From Kuschelorhynchus macadamiae (Eukaryota; Arthropoda; Insecta; Coleoptera; Curculionidae): a stretch of DNA of 64,000 bases. A program made the position numbers and the translations under genes. Numbering within the stretch: the stretch's first letter is position 1; the number at the start of each line of letters is the position of its first letter. Under the pieces are notes generated by a model that was not told the DNA's origin, made no database searches, and worked only from the letters and a program-made list of their open reading frames with translations. The DNA is taken from assembly GCA_030620095.1 (NCBI GenBank), contig JAUTXW010004475.1, positions 434,001-498,000 on the forward strand. Direction: 5' to 3'. Of the stretch, positions 1-9,123 are shown in pieces.

Positions 1-440
1 AAGTTTTTTAATACATACTAATTTTCACATTACATAACAAAACAATTGTTATGGGTTTACACAAAAAATGCCACGCCCTAAAATGGCAACACTTTTGCAA
101 ATCGAAGCTTAAATTTTCTTATGGGAATTTACATGTAAAAATGACGGTTTTGATTGTCGGACCGGCATAGCCTAATCTACTACTTTTTAATTATACTAAT
201 AATATTAATATAATTTGCATCAAGTAAGAGAAAACTCAATTGAATACAGAAACAAGCGTTAACAAAATGTTATGCTAATATATGAGTGCTTCTAGTGGCA
301 GTTGACATAATCGACACTTTTTTTTTACATATGATTAGCTATTTCATTTACAAATACAGTGTAAGATTTTAGAATAAAAAGAAGTATTTTTCATATAGCA
401 CTGAAAATATATAACCGCTTATAGTAACAGTTGAAATTTT
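1..440. other. AT-rich stretch without a recognisable gene
   Basis: Unique-looking AT-rich DNA. No open frame of note and no repeat ends were seen on either strand before the 51-bp tandem repeat that starts near 441. Confidence 0.6.
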
Positions 441-608
441 TTAAAATTAATATTGTTGACGTATTCTACTTATTATCTTTACAATTTATGTTTAAAATTA
501 ATATTTTTGACATTATCTACCCATTAGGTTTATAACCTATATTTAAAATTAATATTGTTGAAATAATCTACCCATCACCTTTACAAACTATGTTTATTAT
601 TAATATTT
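441..608. repeat. 51-bp tandem repeat, about 3.3 copies
   Basis: The start TTAAAATTAATATT recurs at 441, 492 and 543, with a degenerate fourth start at 594, giving a constant 51-bp period. Each unit continues with a variant of ctaccca and a tttacaa segment. The array lies directly 3' of the minus-strand cysteine-rich ORF at 623-1222, so it would fall in its 3' UTR if that gene is transcribed. Confidence 0.85.
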
Positions 609-622
609 AACAACATAATCTT

Positions 623-1222
623 CTATCTCTTTTTTTCATTTTTATTGCAGTAAAAGCAAGCATGTTCAGGAATTAGTAGAAAAAGATGTATCCTACAAAT
701 AGCACAATGTAAATCAGAAGCACTAACAACATAAGCTCTTTTGTAGTGGCAGCTCACATGATCGGACTCCCCTCTCCGTAAATATCTCATGTGAATTGCA
801 CTACAAGGAAGGCAAATAGCAAATGTTCCTAGTCTTCGACTTTCAATTTTAGGGTAGCTTTGTATAACACATACATCTTTTTCTTCAAAATTATTAAATA
901 AATAACTAGCCCTAAACTTGCTTACTTTTACGTCAGCCTCGGTTCCTAAATTTAGCAGTTGTCCATCCATGTCCACTCCTTCGTCAATTTCCTGATCATC
1001 TTCCTCCATCTCTTCTTCTTCCTCCTCAATATAATTAATGTCGATGTTAAACAAGAATGATCTTCTAACAAGCCTAGATGATTTGTCCAAAAATGAATGT
1101 TTATAAGTGATGGAATCGCCTTCCAAGTTAATAAAAATTTCTTCTCTTTCTTCAATTTGAGCGGCGTTCTCCACATTATTTTCTTCAATTTGGTCAGCGT
1201 TTCCAATCATATTTTCTGCCAT
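623..1222 (-). CDS. cysteine-rich protein of unknown function, 199 aa
   Basis: An open frame of 199 codons. I chose the ATG at 1222 (MAENMIG) because it opens an acidic, Glu/Asp-rich N-terminal half; the frame is also open for 15 codons upstream. Residues from about 30 to 100 include a run of acidic residues (EEEEEEMEEDD). The last 70 residues hold four Cys pairs or Cys/His groups (CLPC, CHY, CAIC and CFYC), arranged like a zinc-binding module with the end in NEKKR. I do not recognise the family. It could be a mobile-element protein, such as a zinc-finger gene of the neighbouring Polinton or of a different transposon, or a host gene exon. It is separated from the Polinton block by the hairpin, pyrimidine tract and telomeric array. 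Confidence 0.5.
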   Translation of the reverse strand: MAENMIGNADQIEENNVENAAQIEEREEIFINLEGDSITYKHSFLDKSSRLVRRSFLFNIDINYIEEEEEEMEEDDQEIDEGVDMDGQLLNLGTEADVKVSKFRASYLFNNFEEKDVCVIQSYPKIESRRLGTFAICLPCSAIHMRYLRRGESDHVSCHYKRAYVVSASDLHCAICRIHLFLLIPEHACFYCNKNEKKR

Positions 1223-1395
1223 CGTTAGGAGCTTTAGATTTAGATAGATATATTTGATAAAAAACAATTTTGGGTATAGGTTATAAATAATATCGACAAC
1301 TGATATTACAGCGAATGATACTGTATGATCGTCGAGTGGATGTTCTTAAGTATATATCCCATCGACCACCACTTTTACTACCTGCAATACTTAAG

Positions 1396-1457
1396 TTTTT
1401 TTTTTTTTTTTTTTTTTTCCGCTGTCCGTTTCCGCGGGGGGGGGGGCTTCGCCCCCC
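1396..1457. other. poly-T tract followed by a G/C hairpin
   Basis: A run of more than 20 T (1396-1418) is followed by a G run that ends in GGGGGGCTTCGCCCCCC (1441-1457). This is a 7-bp perfect G/C stem around a three-base loop. It is the most GC-rich point of an otherwise AT-rich region. It could be a transposon end or a replication/assembly slip site. Confidence 0.7.
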
Positions 1458-1616
1458 TTAACCCCCCCTCACCCTCACCTTATCTTCTTTCTCTCCCTTC
1501 CTTCTTTCTCTTTTTATATGTTTCTCCTTTTTCCTTCCTTCTCCTTTTTCCTTCCTTCTCCTTTTTCCTTCCTTCTTCTTTTTCTTTCCTTCTCCTTTTT
1601 TCTTTTCTTCTTTTTT
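1458..1616. repeat. polypyrimidine low-complexity tract with short tandem units
   Basis: This stretch is almost only C and T on the plus strand. The unit CTCCTTTTTCCTTCCTT repeats three to four times between about 1527 and 1600. It gives a spurious ORF rich in Phe, Leu and Ser, which I leave out. Confidence 0.75.
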
Positions 1617-1710
1617 AATCTAACCTAACCTAACCTAACCTAACCTAACCTAACCTAACCTAACCTAACCTAACCTAACCTAACATAACCTAACCTAACT
1701 TAACTTAACC
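1617..1710. repeat. interstitial telomeric repeat array (CCTAA/TTAGG)n
   Basis: TAACC is repeated without change about 13 times from 1618 and then degenerates (taacat, taactt) up to about 1710. CCTAA is the complement of TTAGG, the canonical telomere unit of most insects. It is flanked by single-copy DNA and mobile DNA, so this is an interstitial copy and not a chromosome end, unless the contig is rearranged. Confidence 0.85.
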
Positions 1711-1875
1711 TGAAGAGGGTAGCCCGAAATTGGGGAGCCGGGATTTGAGTTCGGAAATTCAGGGGTCCGGGGGGGAGGGGTAGGGGAAGGGGGGTAAGGT
1801 TGTTGATCGGCTTGGGAAAGTGGTTTTTAGAGATTGTCGTTCAACTTTAAGTAGGACACATGTGATTAACTTTTG

Positions 1876-1885
1876 CATATAAAAT
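1876..1885 (+). promoter_or_regulatory. TATA-like promoter of the left arm
   Basis: CATATAAAAT lies about 220 bp before the first ATG of the rightward genes (2102). The A/T motif sits in a locally GC-richer context (cgcctcagcgaagagacg), as insect core promoters often do. No initiator can be fixed with certainty. Confidence 0.45.
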
Positions 1886-2101
1886 CGCCTCAGCGAAGAG
1901 ACGAATGCAATTGATTTCTGCATTCACACTGTGCAGAGCTCGCGAGTTTTCTGGTGTTTACATTGTGTCTATTTGGTAATTTTTTAATTTTTATTTTTAT
2001 TTCTAACATTTTTATTTGGCAAGATTTAATTCTTATATATATTGGTGACATTTTTATGTACATTTGTGGCATTTTTATTTGTTATTACGATTTTTTTCAT
2101 A

Positions 2102-3010
2102 ATGGACAATTTTTTGGCATCGAGTAGCAAAATAATTGACATTGACTTTGACTTATACACATGTACTCAAATGCAAAATTTTGCAAACCAACAAAACAAT
2201 GAAACAGACGTATTTACAACTAGTCAACAACAAACTATTCAGGACTTGAATGAAATTATTTACAATAGCCAAGTTCAGAATAATGCCAACAAACACAACA
2301 ACGAAAAATATTTATTTACAGCTACTCAACAACAAACTCTTGACGATCTTAATGACATTATTGACAACAAAACGGACTTGATTACAACAAAAACTAAACA
2401 AACTCTTGAAGAACTGAATGACATTGACGAAAATCAATTCGAAAATTCTAGCTATGAGGATATTGTTTGTTTTCAAAAATCTAATCCAAATTATTTAACA
2501 TTAAAATCGCCAATTAATTCTCCGAGACCAATTTGCTCTCCTTTTTTGTTTAGTGAAAATTCTGATTCGGAAGAAGAACAAATTGATCAAAATTTAAGTT
2601 TGGCTATTTGTCCTATTAATTCACCATATGATATTGTAAATTCTGATTCGCAAAAAAAACAAATTGATCAAAATTTAAGTTCGGCTATATCTTCTATTAA
2701 TTCACCATATGCTATTGTAAATTCTGATTCGCAAGAAAAACAAATTGAAGCAAATTTAACTTCGGATATTTCTCCTAATAATTCACCAGTTGAACAAAAT
2801 TCAATTTCGAAACCATCATTTATCATTAAAAAAAAAATTAAAATTAATAAAAAAAATAAAAAACAAATAGCAAACCTTAAGTGTCTGGGTTTCGCTATTC
2901 AAAATTTAACTAATTTGATCACAATTAAAAAGGGAGACGAAAGTACGGTGAATTATGTTAAACAGGCCTTTGACAAATTAGTTGACTCATTTGAAGAAAT
3001 GGATTCATAA
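2102..3010 (+). CDS. low-complexity protein with two internal repeat sets, left arm of Polinton
   Basis: I chose the ATG at 2102 (MDNFLASSSK); the frame is open upstream to 2042 but that part reads as hydrophobic and AT-driven. The product is about 302 aa. Residues about 35-120 carry three copies of a unit built on TxxQQTxxDLNxII. Residues about 160-240 carry three copies of a unit of about 29 aa built on NSDSxxKQIDQNLSxAIxxINSPY. A strongly basic stretch of Lys, Ile and Asn follows, and then a short C-terminal helix-like part (VNYVKQAFDKLVDSFEEMDS). It stands immediately 5' of the polymerase gene on the same strand. I do not recognise a family. The acidic/Ser repeats followed by a basic patch suggest a DNA-associated or regulatory protein, or the terminal-protein position, but that is inference. 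Confidence 0.6.
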   Translation: MDNFLASSSKIIDIDFDLYTCTQMQNFANQQNNETDVFTTSQQQTIQDLNEIIYNSQVQNNANKHNNEKYLFTATQQQTLDDLNDIIDNKTDLITTKTKQTLEELNDIDENQFENSSYEDIVCFQKSNPNYLTLKSPINSPRPICSPFLFSENSDSEEEQIDQNLSLAICPINSPYDIVNSDSQKKQIDQNLSSAISSINSPYAIVNSDSQEKQIEANLTSDISPNNSPVEQNSISKPSFIIKKKIKINKKNKKQIANLKCLGFAIQNLTNLITIKKGDESTVNYVKQAFDKLVDSFEEMDS

Positions 3011-3194
3011 AGTCAATTAATTTCTATTGCTTTTTTCAAAATTTGACTATAACTAAATAAAAATGCACAATATTAATTTTATTATTATACAAAGAACTTC
3101 AAAAATGCAATTGCTTTTTTCAAAATTTGACTATAACTAAATAGAATTGCACAATATTAATTTTATTATTATTATTATCCAGAAAACTTCAGAA

Positions 3195-6100
3195 ATGCAT
3201 AAGTGTGTAACATGTAATAAAGTCTTCACTAGAAAGGATAATTTATTGCGACATATTAAAAAACATGTTAACGGAAATTCCACAAAACTCAACAGTTGGT
3301 TGAAAAAACCAAAGCTTGTTAAAGGTAAGAACATTTTATTTTTCATGTTATATTTTGTAAAATATTTTTTTCTTAATTTCTAGATTCTACAAATATTGTA
3401 AAGAATGCAAGAAAAATATAAACCAAAGTCTATGGGGTGGACATCTTCGATCTAGTGTGCACAAGAACAATTCCAAAATAGGCTTGGAGGAAGGTGTTGA
3501 AATTATCAAGTCAGCATTCAGGGAACGAATAATATCTTATAGGATTTCCTCACACCAAAACTTCATAAATGTGAAAGAATATTTTCAACATTTGGAATAC
3601 AAAATTGCACATCTAATAGATCAAGAACTGCAGAAACATAAATGTATCAAGCTAAATATGGAACTGTTCGGTTTCTATTTTAACCCCAGCAGCGACAGCT
3701 ATGATGTCAAATCTTTTAATGCGCCGTTCCAAGTCATTTGCCAGGGATATCAGAAAAAAGAACTGTTAGAGCAAATCTGCACCATTATTGACCAGAAAGC
3801 TGACGAATTTGCAGAAAGAGATTCAGGTAAAGAATTTATTTTCGATTTTACAACAGCAACAAAAAAAGTAATTTTTTAATTTTTACGTTGCAGGATGGGC
3901 TTTGATGAATTTACTTCATTTGGAAATTAATATTAACAAGCACAATCCGCTGAGAGCCTCATCTTTTATCGAACTTCCTCAAGAAATCAATAGACGTCAA
4001 GCTGTGATCAACATTAGGAATGACGACAACTTTTGCTTCGCCTGGGCAGTTGTGTCTGCTCTTCACCAACCAAGCGGATTAAATTTTGAAACTTCATCCT
4101 ACCCACACTACTCTTCTGTTTTGGATATGTCAGGTATAGAATTTCCAATGTTGCTAAAGAACATTAAGATTTTTGAAGAAAAAAATAACATTTCTATTAA
4201 TGTATATGGATTAGAAATTATAAATCCTAAAAAGGGGTTTGAAGTAATTGGTCCACTTTATTATTCATCGAATAAAAAAAATCAACATGTCAATTTATTG
4301 TTAATAAGTGATGATGATGAAAAAACTTTTCATTATTGCTATATTAAAGATTTATCAAAACTAGTTTCTGCACAAATTTCTAAACATCACGGAAAAAAAT
4401 ATATTTGCGATGGTTGTTTACAATATTTCCCTACAGAAGAAAATTTATTACAACACAATAGCTATGATTGTGATCATTTACGAATTAACCTACCTTCTAA
4501 AGAATTAATAAAAGATAAGTTTGGAAACTATTCATATGATAATATTTTGAAATTTGTAAATTATCATAAACAAATGAAAGTTCCTTTCGTGGTGTATGCA
4601 GAATTTGAATGCATTTTAAAGCCTTTAAATAATGACAATGTTGATAAAAATCCTAATACTTCATACACCTTAAAACAATATGAACATATTCCACATTCAT
4701 TTGCCTATTACATTAAATGTTCCTTCGACGATAATTATTCTAAATTTGAAAAATATAGAGGTCAAAATTGTGATACATTATTTATAAATTCTTTAGAAAG
4801 AGATGTGTATAACATATACAATAAATATTTAAAGGCTCCTAAAAAAATGATCCCTTTGAACGAACTGGACAAAATTTATCATAACTATGAAAAAGTTTGT
4901 CATATTTGTAATAAACCTCTTTTAAATGACAGGGTTGCAGATCATTGTCATATAACCGGTCTTTATAGAGGTCCAGCTCATTCACTCTGCAACATAAATT
5001 ACAGAATACCTAACTTTATTCCAGTTATATTGCATAATTTGCGTAATTATGATTTTCATCTATTTCTTAAAAAATTATGCTTAAACAAAGAACAACTAAC
5101 AGTTATCGCACAAAACAAGGAAAAATATATTTCATTTGAAAAGCTTATTCATGTGGATAACTATTTTGATAAAAAGACACAAAAGGCTAAGAAAAAAAAT
5201 ATATCATTAAGGTTTATTGATTCTTTTCAATTTCTATCCCATTCTTTATCAAAACTCTCTGAAAGCTTAAAAGATGAACAATGTAAGGAAATAAAAAAAA
5301 TTTTCAATGATGAAGAAAGATTTAAACTTATTCGGCAAAAAGGTGTATTTCCTTACAATTATATTGATGATTATTTAAAATTAGAAGAAACAACTTTACC
5401 TCAGAAAGACCAATTTTATAATACTTTAACGGATGAGCACATCAGTGATGCAGAATACCAAAGAGCTGTAAAGGTTTGGCAATTGTTTAAATGTGAATCT
5501 CTTGGTCAATACTCCGACGTTTACTTACTCTCTGATACTTTACTTTTGGCAGATAATTTTAGAAGCACTTGTTTATCCACATATAAGCTCGATCCAGCTC
5601 ATTTTTACACTTTTCCAGGTTTATCCTGGGAGGCGTCTTTGCGTTATACTGGAATAGAGTTAGAATTGTTAACTGATCCAGATATGATACACTTTTTCAA
5701 AAAAAGCGTTCGCGGTGGTGTGAGCTCTTGCATTTGTAGAAAATCTGAAGCTAATAACCCATTTCTTTTAAATTTTGATCCTTTAAAGCCAACTAAATAC
5801 ATAATTTATTATGATGCAACAAATTTGTATGGTTATGCAATGTCACAGCACATTCCAACGGGAGATTTTGTTTGGTTAACAGATAAAGAAATCAATGATT
5901 TAAATATTATGAATATTTCTAAAAAATCTAATAAGGGATATGTTTTAGAAGTTGATTTAGAATATCCTACAAGTCTACATTCCTATCATAACGATTTTCC
6001 GTTTTTTCCAGAAAACTTTAAACCGCCAAATTCTAAATGCATAAAATTAATACCCAATTTAAATGTTAAATCAAAATATGTTATTCACTATCAATTATTA

Positions 6101-7078
6101 AAACAATGTTTGGAACATGGACTCAAGTTAACTAAAGTTCATAGAGTTTTACAGTTTTCTCAATCTGATTGGTTAAAAAAATATATAGACTTGAATTCAA
6201 GATTAAGAAATGATTCAAAGAATGAATTTGATCGTAATACTTACAAGTTGGCAAATAATAGTATTTATGGCAAGACTATGGAAAATGTTGATAGGAGAAT
6301 TGACGTAAGACTTGTTACAGAGTGGGAAAAAAATAGAAGAAAAGATGGTGCTGAGAATTTAATTGCAAAACCATATTTCAAGGACTTAACAATATTTTCT
6401 GAAAACTTGGTAGCTATTCAAATGCAAAAGATTCAAGTTACTTACAATAAACCAATATATGTAGGCTTCTCAATATTAGATATATCTAAAACTGTCATGT
6501 ATGATTTCTTTTATAATTTTTTAAAACCTCTTTATCAGGAAAATATTTCACTTTTATACACCGATACCGATTCGTTCATTTTAGAAGTCACAACTCCAAA
6601 TATTTATTCTGACATGATAAAAAATATTCACAAATTTGACACATCTAATTATGAATTTAATAATATTCATGAAATGCCTATTACAAAGTCAGTTATAGGA
6701 AAATTCAAAGATGAATATGCTGGTGAACCCATTACTGCTTTCTTTGGTACTGGAGCAAAAGCATATTGTATTAAAACGGAAAACAGTTTAACAAAAAAAG
6801 CAAAAGGTGTTAAAAAAAGTGCAATTAAAAAGCAGTTGGATTTTATTCATTATAAAGATGTTGTTGAAAATCATTCTAAAACCTTTTGTTCAATGTATGT
6901 TTTTCGATCTAGACAACATACAATTTTTACACAATTAATTAATAAATTGGCTTTGAGTTCCGAAGATGATAAGCGGTATAAAATTCCCTATAGTTTTAAT
7001 ACATTAGCTTGGGGACACCAAGATATTGCTTTGTATCAATGGAATGCAGAACATGAAGATTTAGATATATTTATGTAG
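3195..7078 (+). CDS. polB: protein-primed family B DNA polymerase with zinc fingers, three exons (frame doubt at exon 2)
   Basis: Replicates the element. The main exon (3894-7078) is open for about 1060 codons. It holds a zinc-finger-like CDGC...H...C near residue 170, an Exo I-like YAEFE near 233, an endonuclease VII-like Cys/His module (CHIC...DHCH...H..CN) near 333, Exo II NYDFH and Exo III SDVYLLSD. Pol motif A YYDATNLYGYAMSQ is near 636, motif B KLANNSIYGKTMEN near 780 and motif C YTDTDSF near 886. Upstream, exon 1 (ATG at 3195) encodes a C2H2 finger (HKCVTCNKVF...HIKKH). Exon 2 (3384-3826) encodes a second Cys/His finger (YCKECKK...GGHLRSSVH). Intron 2 (3827-3893, GTAAAG...GCAG) joins ...ERDS to GWALMNL in frame. 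Intron 1 (3325-3383, GTAAGA...CTAG) has good sites but the joint is one base out of phase, so exon 2 probably has a 1-nt loss. Exo I has Glu where Asp is usual. Confidence 0.9.
3325..3383 (+). other. intron 1 of the polymerase gene (59 bp)
   Basis: AAAG|GTAAGA donor and TTTCTTAATTTCTAG acceptor with a T-rich tract before it. The frames on the two sides encode two different zinc-finger modules. The sum of leftover bases is two and not three, so the joined frame shifts unless a base has been lost in exon 2 just after the acceptor. Confidence 0.6.
3827..3893 (+). other. intron 2 of the polymerase gene (67 bp)
   Basis: CAG|GTAAAG donor and TTTTTACGTTGCAG acceptor. The intron contains an in-frame stop (TAA at 3877-3879), while the splice restores a continuous frame through the Gly codon (G|GA), giving the ...SGWAL... 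segment at the start of the large exon. Confidence 0.8.
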
Positions 7079-7144
7079 ATATTATAAGGTATTTAAATTT
7101 GTTGTTTTTGAAACCAAAGTTAGTCTTCATAAGTCTTTCACAAA

Positions 7145-7516
7145 ATGTGCTTAGAAACTTTTGACAAAGAAATTGATAACAGTTATTTTAAAACATATGA
7201 AAAACGACTTTCCACTTTTAAAAAATGGAAAGGAAAATTGAGACCAGAAGTGTTAGCTGGAGCTGGCTTTTACTAAACTTCAATCAATGATATTTGTAAA
7301 TGTTTTTATTGTGGTATTGAAATTTTTGATTGGTTAAGTTATGATGATCCTATTGTGGAGCATAAGAAATTTGCTAGGAATTGTGATTTAAATAACTGTT
7401 TATGGAAAAATAGGAATCGAATAATTGTAACCATTCAAAATAAGTCTTCAAGCTACACATTTTATATAGTATTATTAATATCCTTATTTATGAACTTTTA
7501 CATATATTTAAATTAA
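7145..7516 (+). pseudogene. BIR-domain (IAP-like) gene with C-terminal membrane tail, broken by an in-frame stop
   Basis: A frame of 123 codons with one stop (TAA, 7274-7276, codon 44). Before the stop is a BIR start (YFKTYEKRLSTFKKW), including a conserved-type Arg, and a GAGFY ending; after it come CFYC, WLSYDDP and EHKKFARNC. These supply the CxxC, His and Cys ligands and the Trp/DDP signature of a baculoviral IAP repeat. The last 20 residues are hydrophobic (YTFYIVLLISLFMNFYIYL) and could anchor the product in a membrane. BIR proteins of large DNA viruses and insects inhibit caspases or act in ubiquitin signalling; no RING follows in this frame. The stop falls inside the BIR fold, so no intact domain can be made without readthrough. 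Host capture by the virus is likely but inferred. Confidence 0.8.
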
Positions 7517-7692
7517 GTATTTCATTGTTATTTTTTTACAACTGACTTGAGACTATCAGTAGATCTCAATTTATTTTTCTTTATTTTATTTTCCAAAATG
7601 TTTTTTATGTTCATCATCCCCCTGGCGTAACACAGTGTGAAATATGTTTTTCTAATAAAACAGACGTCACTCTAAGTAAATATTGTAAATTT

Positions 7693-8016
7693 ATGAAAAT
7701 TGGATTATTTAACAATAGTACAATTAGTTGGATGGAACGAATAAATGGAAATGAAAATGCAAGTAAATTTTTTAAAATTTTGTATCATTATCTAAATCGA
7801 TCTATTTTTGATACAAATTGGATAGAAAGGTTAGAGTTTAAAAATAATCAGTTACAAATTTTAACCCCCAACTGTACCAATTATTATGACGGATTCAAAA
7901 ATTATTACTTTTCCATCATTAGTGTTACATTAAACTTTGCATTATTTTTATACATTACCATTTTAATTATTTATCTTTATTACAAATTTCAAACTGGAAA
8001 TCTATTTTTTCATTAA
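7693..8016 (+). CDS. small membrane protein of unknown function, 107 aa
   Basis: Open from the ATG at 7693. The N-terminal 80 residues are polar with aromatic residues (WMERINGNENASKFF, NWIERLEFKNN). Residues about 75-98 (FSIISVTLNFALFLYITILIIYLYY) form one strong transmembrane segment, followed by a short tail. The same frame is open upstream without ATG back to about 7546. It there contains CEIC and a later Cys, so the real gene may be longer, or this may be a second exon of the BIR gene region. No family recognised. It sits between the BIR pseudogene and the 236-aa ORF on the same strand. Confidence 0.45.
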   Translation: MKIGLFNNSTISWMERINGNENASKFFKILYHYLNRSIFDTNWIERLEFKNNQLQILTPNCTNYYDGFKNYYFSIISVTLNFALFLYITILIIYLYYKFQTGNLFFH

Positions 8017-8081
8017 TCCATTTTAATCGAAACTTTAAAGAAAGTGGGGATGAGAATATTTAAGTACAAGAATAACACAAT

Positions 8082-8792
8082 ATGTTTCAGTATCTTTTAG
8101 TCATTATGAACAACGCTGTGGTTCATAAACCTTTGGAAACGCTTCTTAATTCAAAAATTTATTTTTTAAATAATTCTTTATCAAAATTTGTTCTTGTTGG
8201 CATTAGTTTAAATGATTTTTCTCCAAAAATTGTAATTGGTGGAAAAACTGGATTTTCAATCGCACTAACCGAAGAAAATTGGAAAGACATTTGTGTTCAT
8301 CAAGGAATTATTGTAAACAATTTCTACTTTCCTCAAATTGATCAAACCAGTGTGAATATAAACAACGTTCATCTGCAGGTTCAGAAAATAAATGATACCC
8401 CTGTTCTACAAATTACAAAAGGCCCACACTTCATATACTTAGGACAAGAGTCTTTGGACAATTTGTGGCGATTAAAGGAAATTATTGATTATAGATTATT
8501 TATACTTAAAAGGCAAGAATTCAATACATATTTCAAAATATTTCAAAATAATATTTCAGCTGATTGTGGCGACTTGTGTACGCATGTTTATAATATAATA
8601 AGTCCAACAGAAAATCCTAACAGTGAAAATGTTTCAACTATGATGGAATTACTTGCTTTATATCCTGAACAAATGGAAAACAAATTGAAGCAAAATGGAA
8701 CAAAACGAAAATATTACGAAGAAAACAATGAAAATGGATCAAAAAGAAAATATTACGAAGAACACAATATCTTTTCTGGAAGAGAACAATAA
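8082..8792 (+). CDS. conserved-looking Polinton protein of unknown function, 236 aa
   Basis: Open from the ATG at 8082; a second ATG at 8106 (MNNAVVHKPL) is the better-looking start. The core (residues about 35-130) has alternating hydrophobic strands (FVLVGISLNDFSPKIVI, GFSIALTEENWKDI, HFIYLGQESLDNLWRL) typical of a compact beta-rich domain. The C-terminus has a duplicated unit of about 12 residues (KRKYYEENNEN / KRKYYEEHN) which comes from a short tandem DNA duplication near 8705-8765. Proteins of this outline occur in the left part of insect Polintons, but I cannot name a domain. It may be cytosolic; no signal peptide or membrane segment is seen. Confidence 0.6.
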   Translation: MFQYLLVIMNNAVVHKPLETLLNSKIYFLNNSLSKFVLVGISLNDFSPKIVIGGKTGFSIALTEENWKDICVHQGIIVNNFYFPQIDQTSVNINNVHLQVQKINDTPVLQITKGPHFIYLGQESLDNLWRLKEIIDYRLFILKRQEFNTYFKIFQNNISADCGDLCTHVYNIISPTENPNSENVSTMMELLALYPEQMENKLKQNGTKRKYYEENNENGSKRKYYEEHNIFSGREQ

Positions 8793-8979
8793 GGTGCATG
8801 TGTTAGTGAAGTGGAGCTTTGCTTACAGACAAGCCCGTAATAACTTTCAGATGTGGTACTTAGATAGACTCCGTTTTGAAAAAAGAATAAATGATTGTAA
8901 ACTTATTCTAGATTTGATATTATCTGAGGAACATAGAAATAAAATATATTTGACACGTTTTAATAAAAATTGTATTTGA
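8695..8979 (+). CDS. short ORF overlapping the end of the 236-aa ORF, 94 aa
   Basis: It overlaps the preceding ORF by 98 bp in another frame and runs on for 62 codons. Only the part after about residue 33 (VHVLVKWSFAYRQARNNFQMWYLDRLRF...LILDLILSEEHRN) looks like protein, with helix-forming hydrophobic spacing. It may be the true C-terminus of the previous gene after a frame change, or a separate small gene. Low certainty. Confidence 0.3.
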   Translation: MEQNENITKKTMKMDQKENITKNTISFLEENNKVHVLVKWSFAYRQARNNFQMWYLDRLRFEKRINDCKLILDLILSEEHRNKIYLTRFNKNCI

Positions 8980-9123
8980 TGTTTTACTTAATAAAATTTT
9001 AGTTTCCTAAATGTGAATTTTATTTGAAATTAATTAGCACATTAAGACTTTGTAATTTGTATCAGCTAAAGCATAAAGTGAGGAACAGAAATAAAACAAA
9101 TTTAACTAAAATTTAATTTCAAT

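Noticed and set aside
952..1206. Second minus-strand ORF inside the cysteine-rich gene
   Set aside because: Shadow frame of 623-1222 with no independent start context or domain.
1325..1618. Plus-strand ORF of 97 codons rich in Phe, Ser and Leu
   Set aside because: It is the translation of the poly-T, hairpin and pyrimidine tracts; composition alone explains it.
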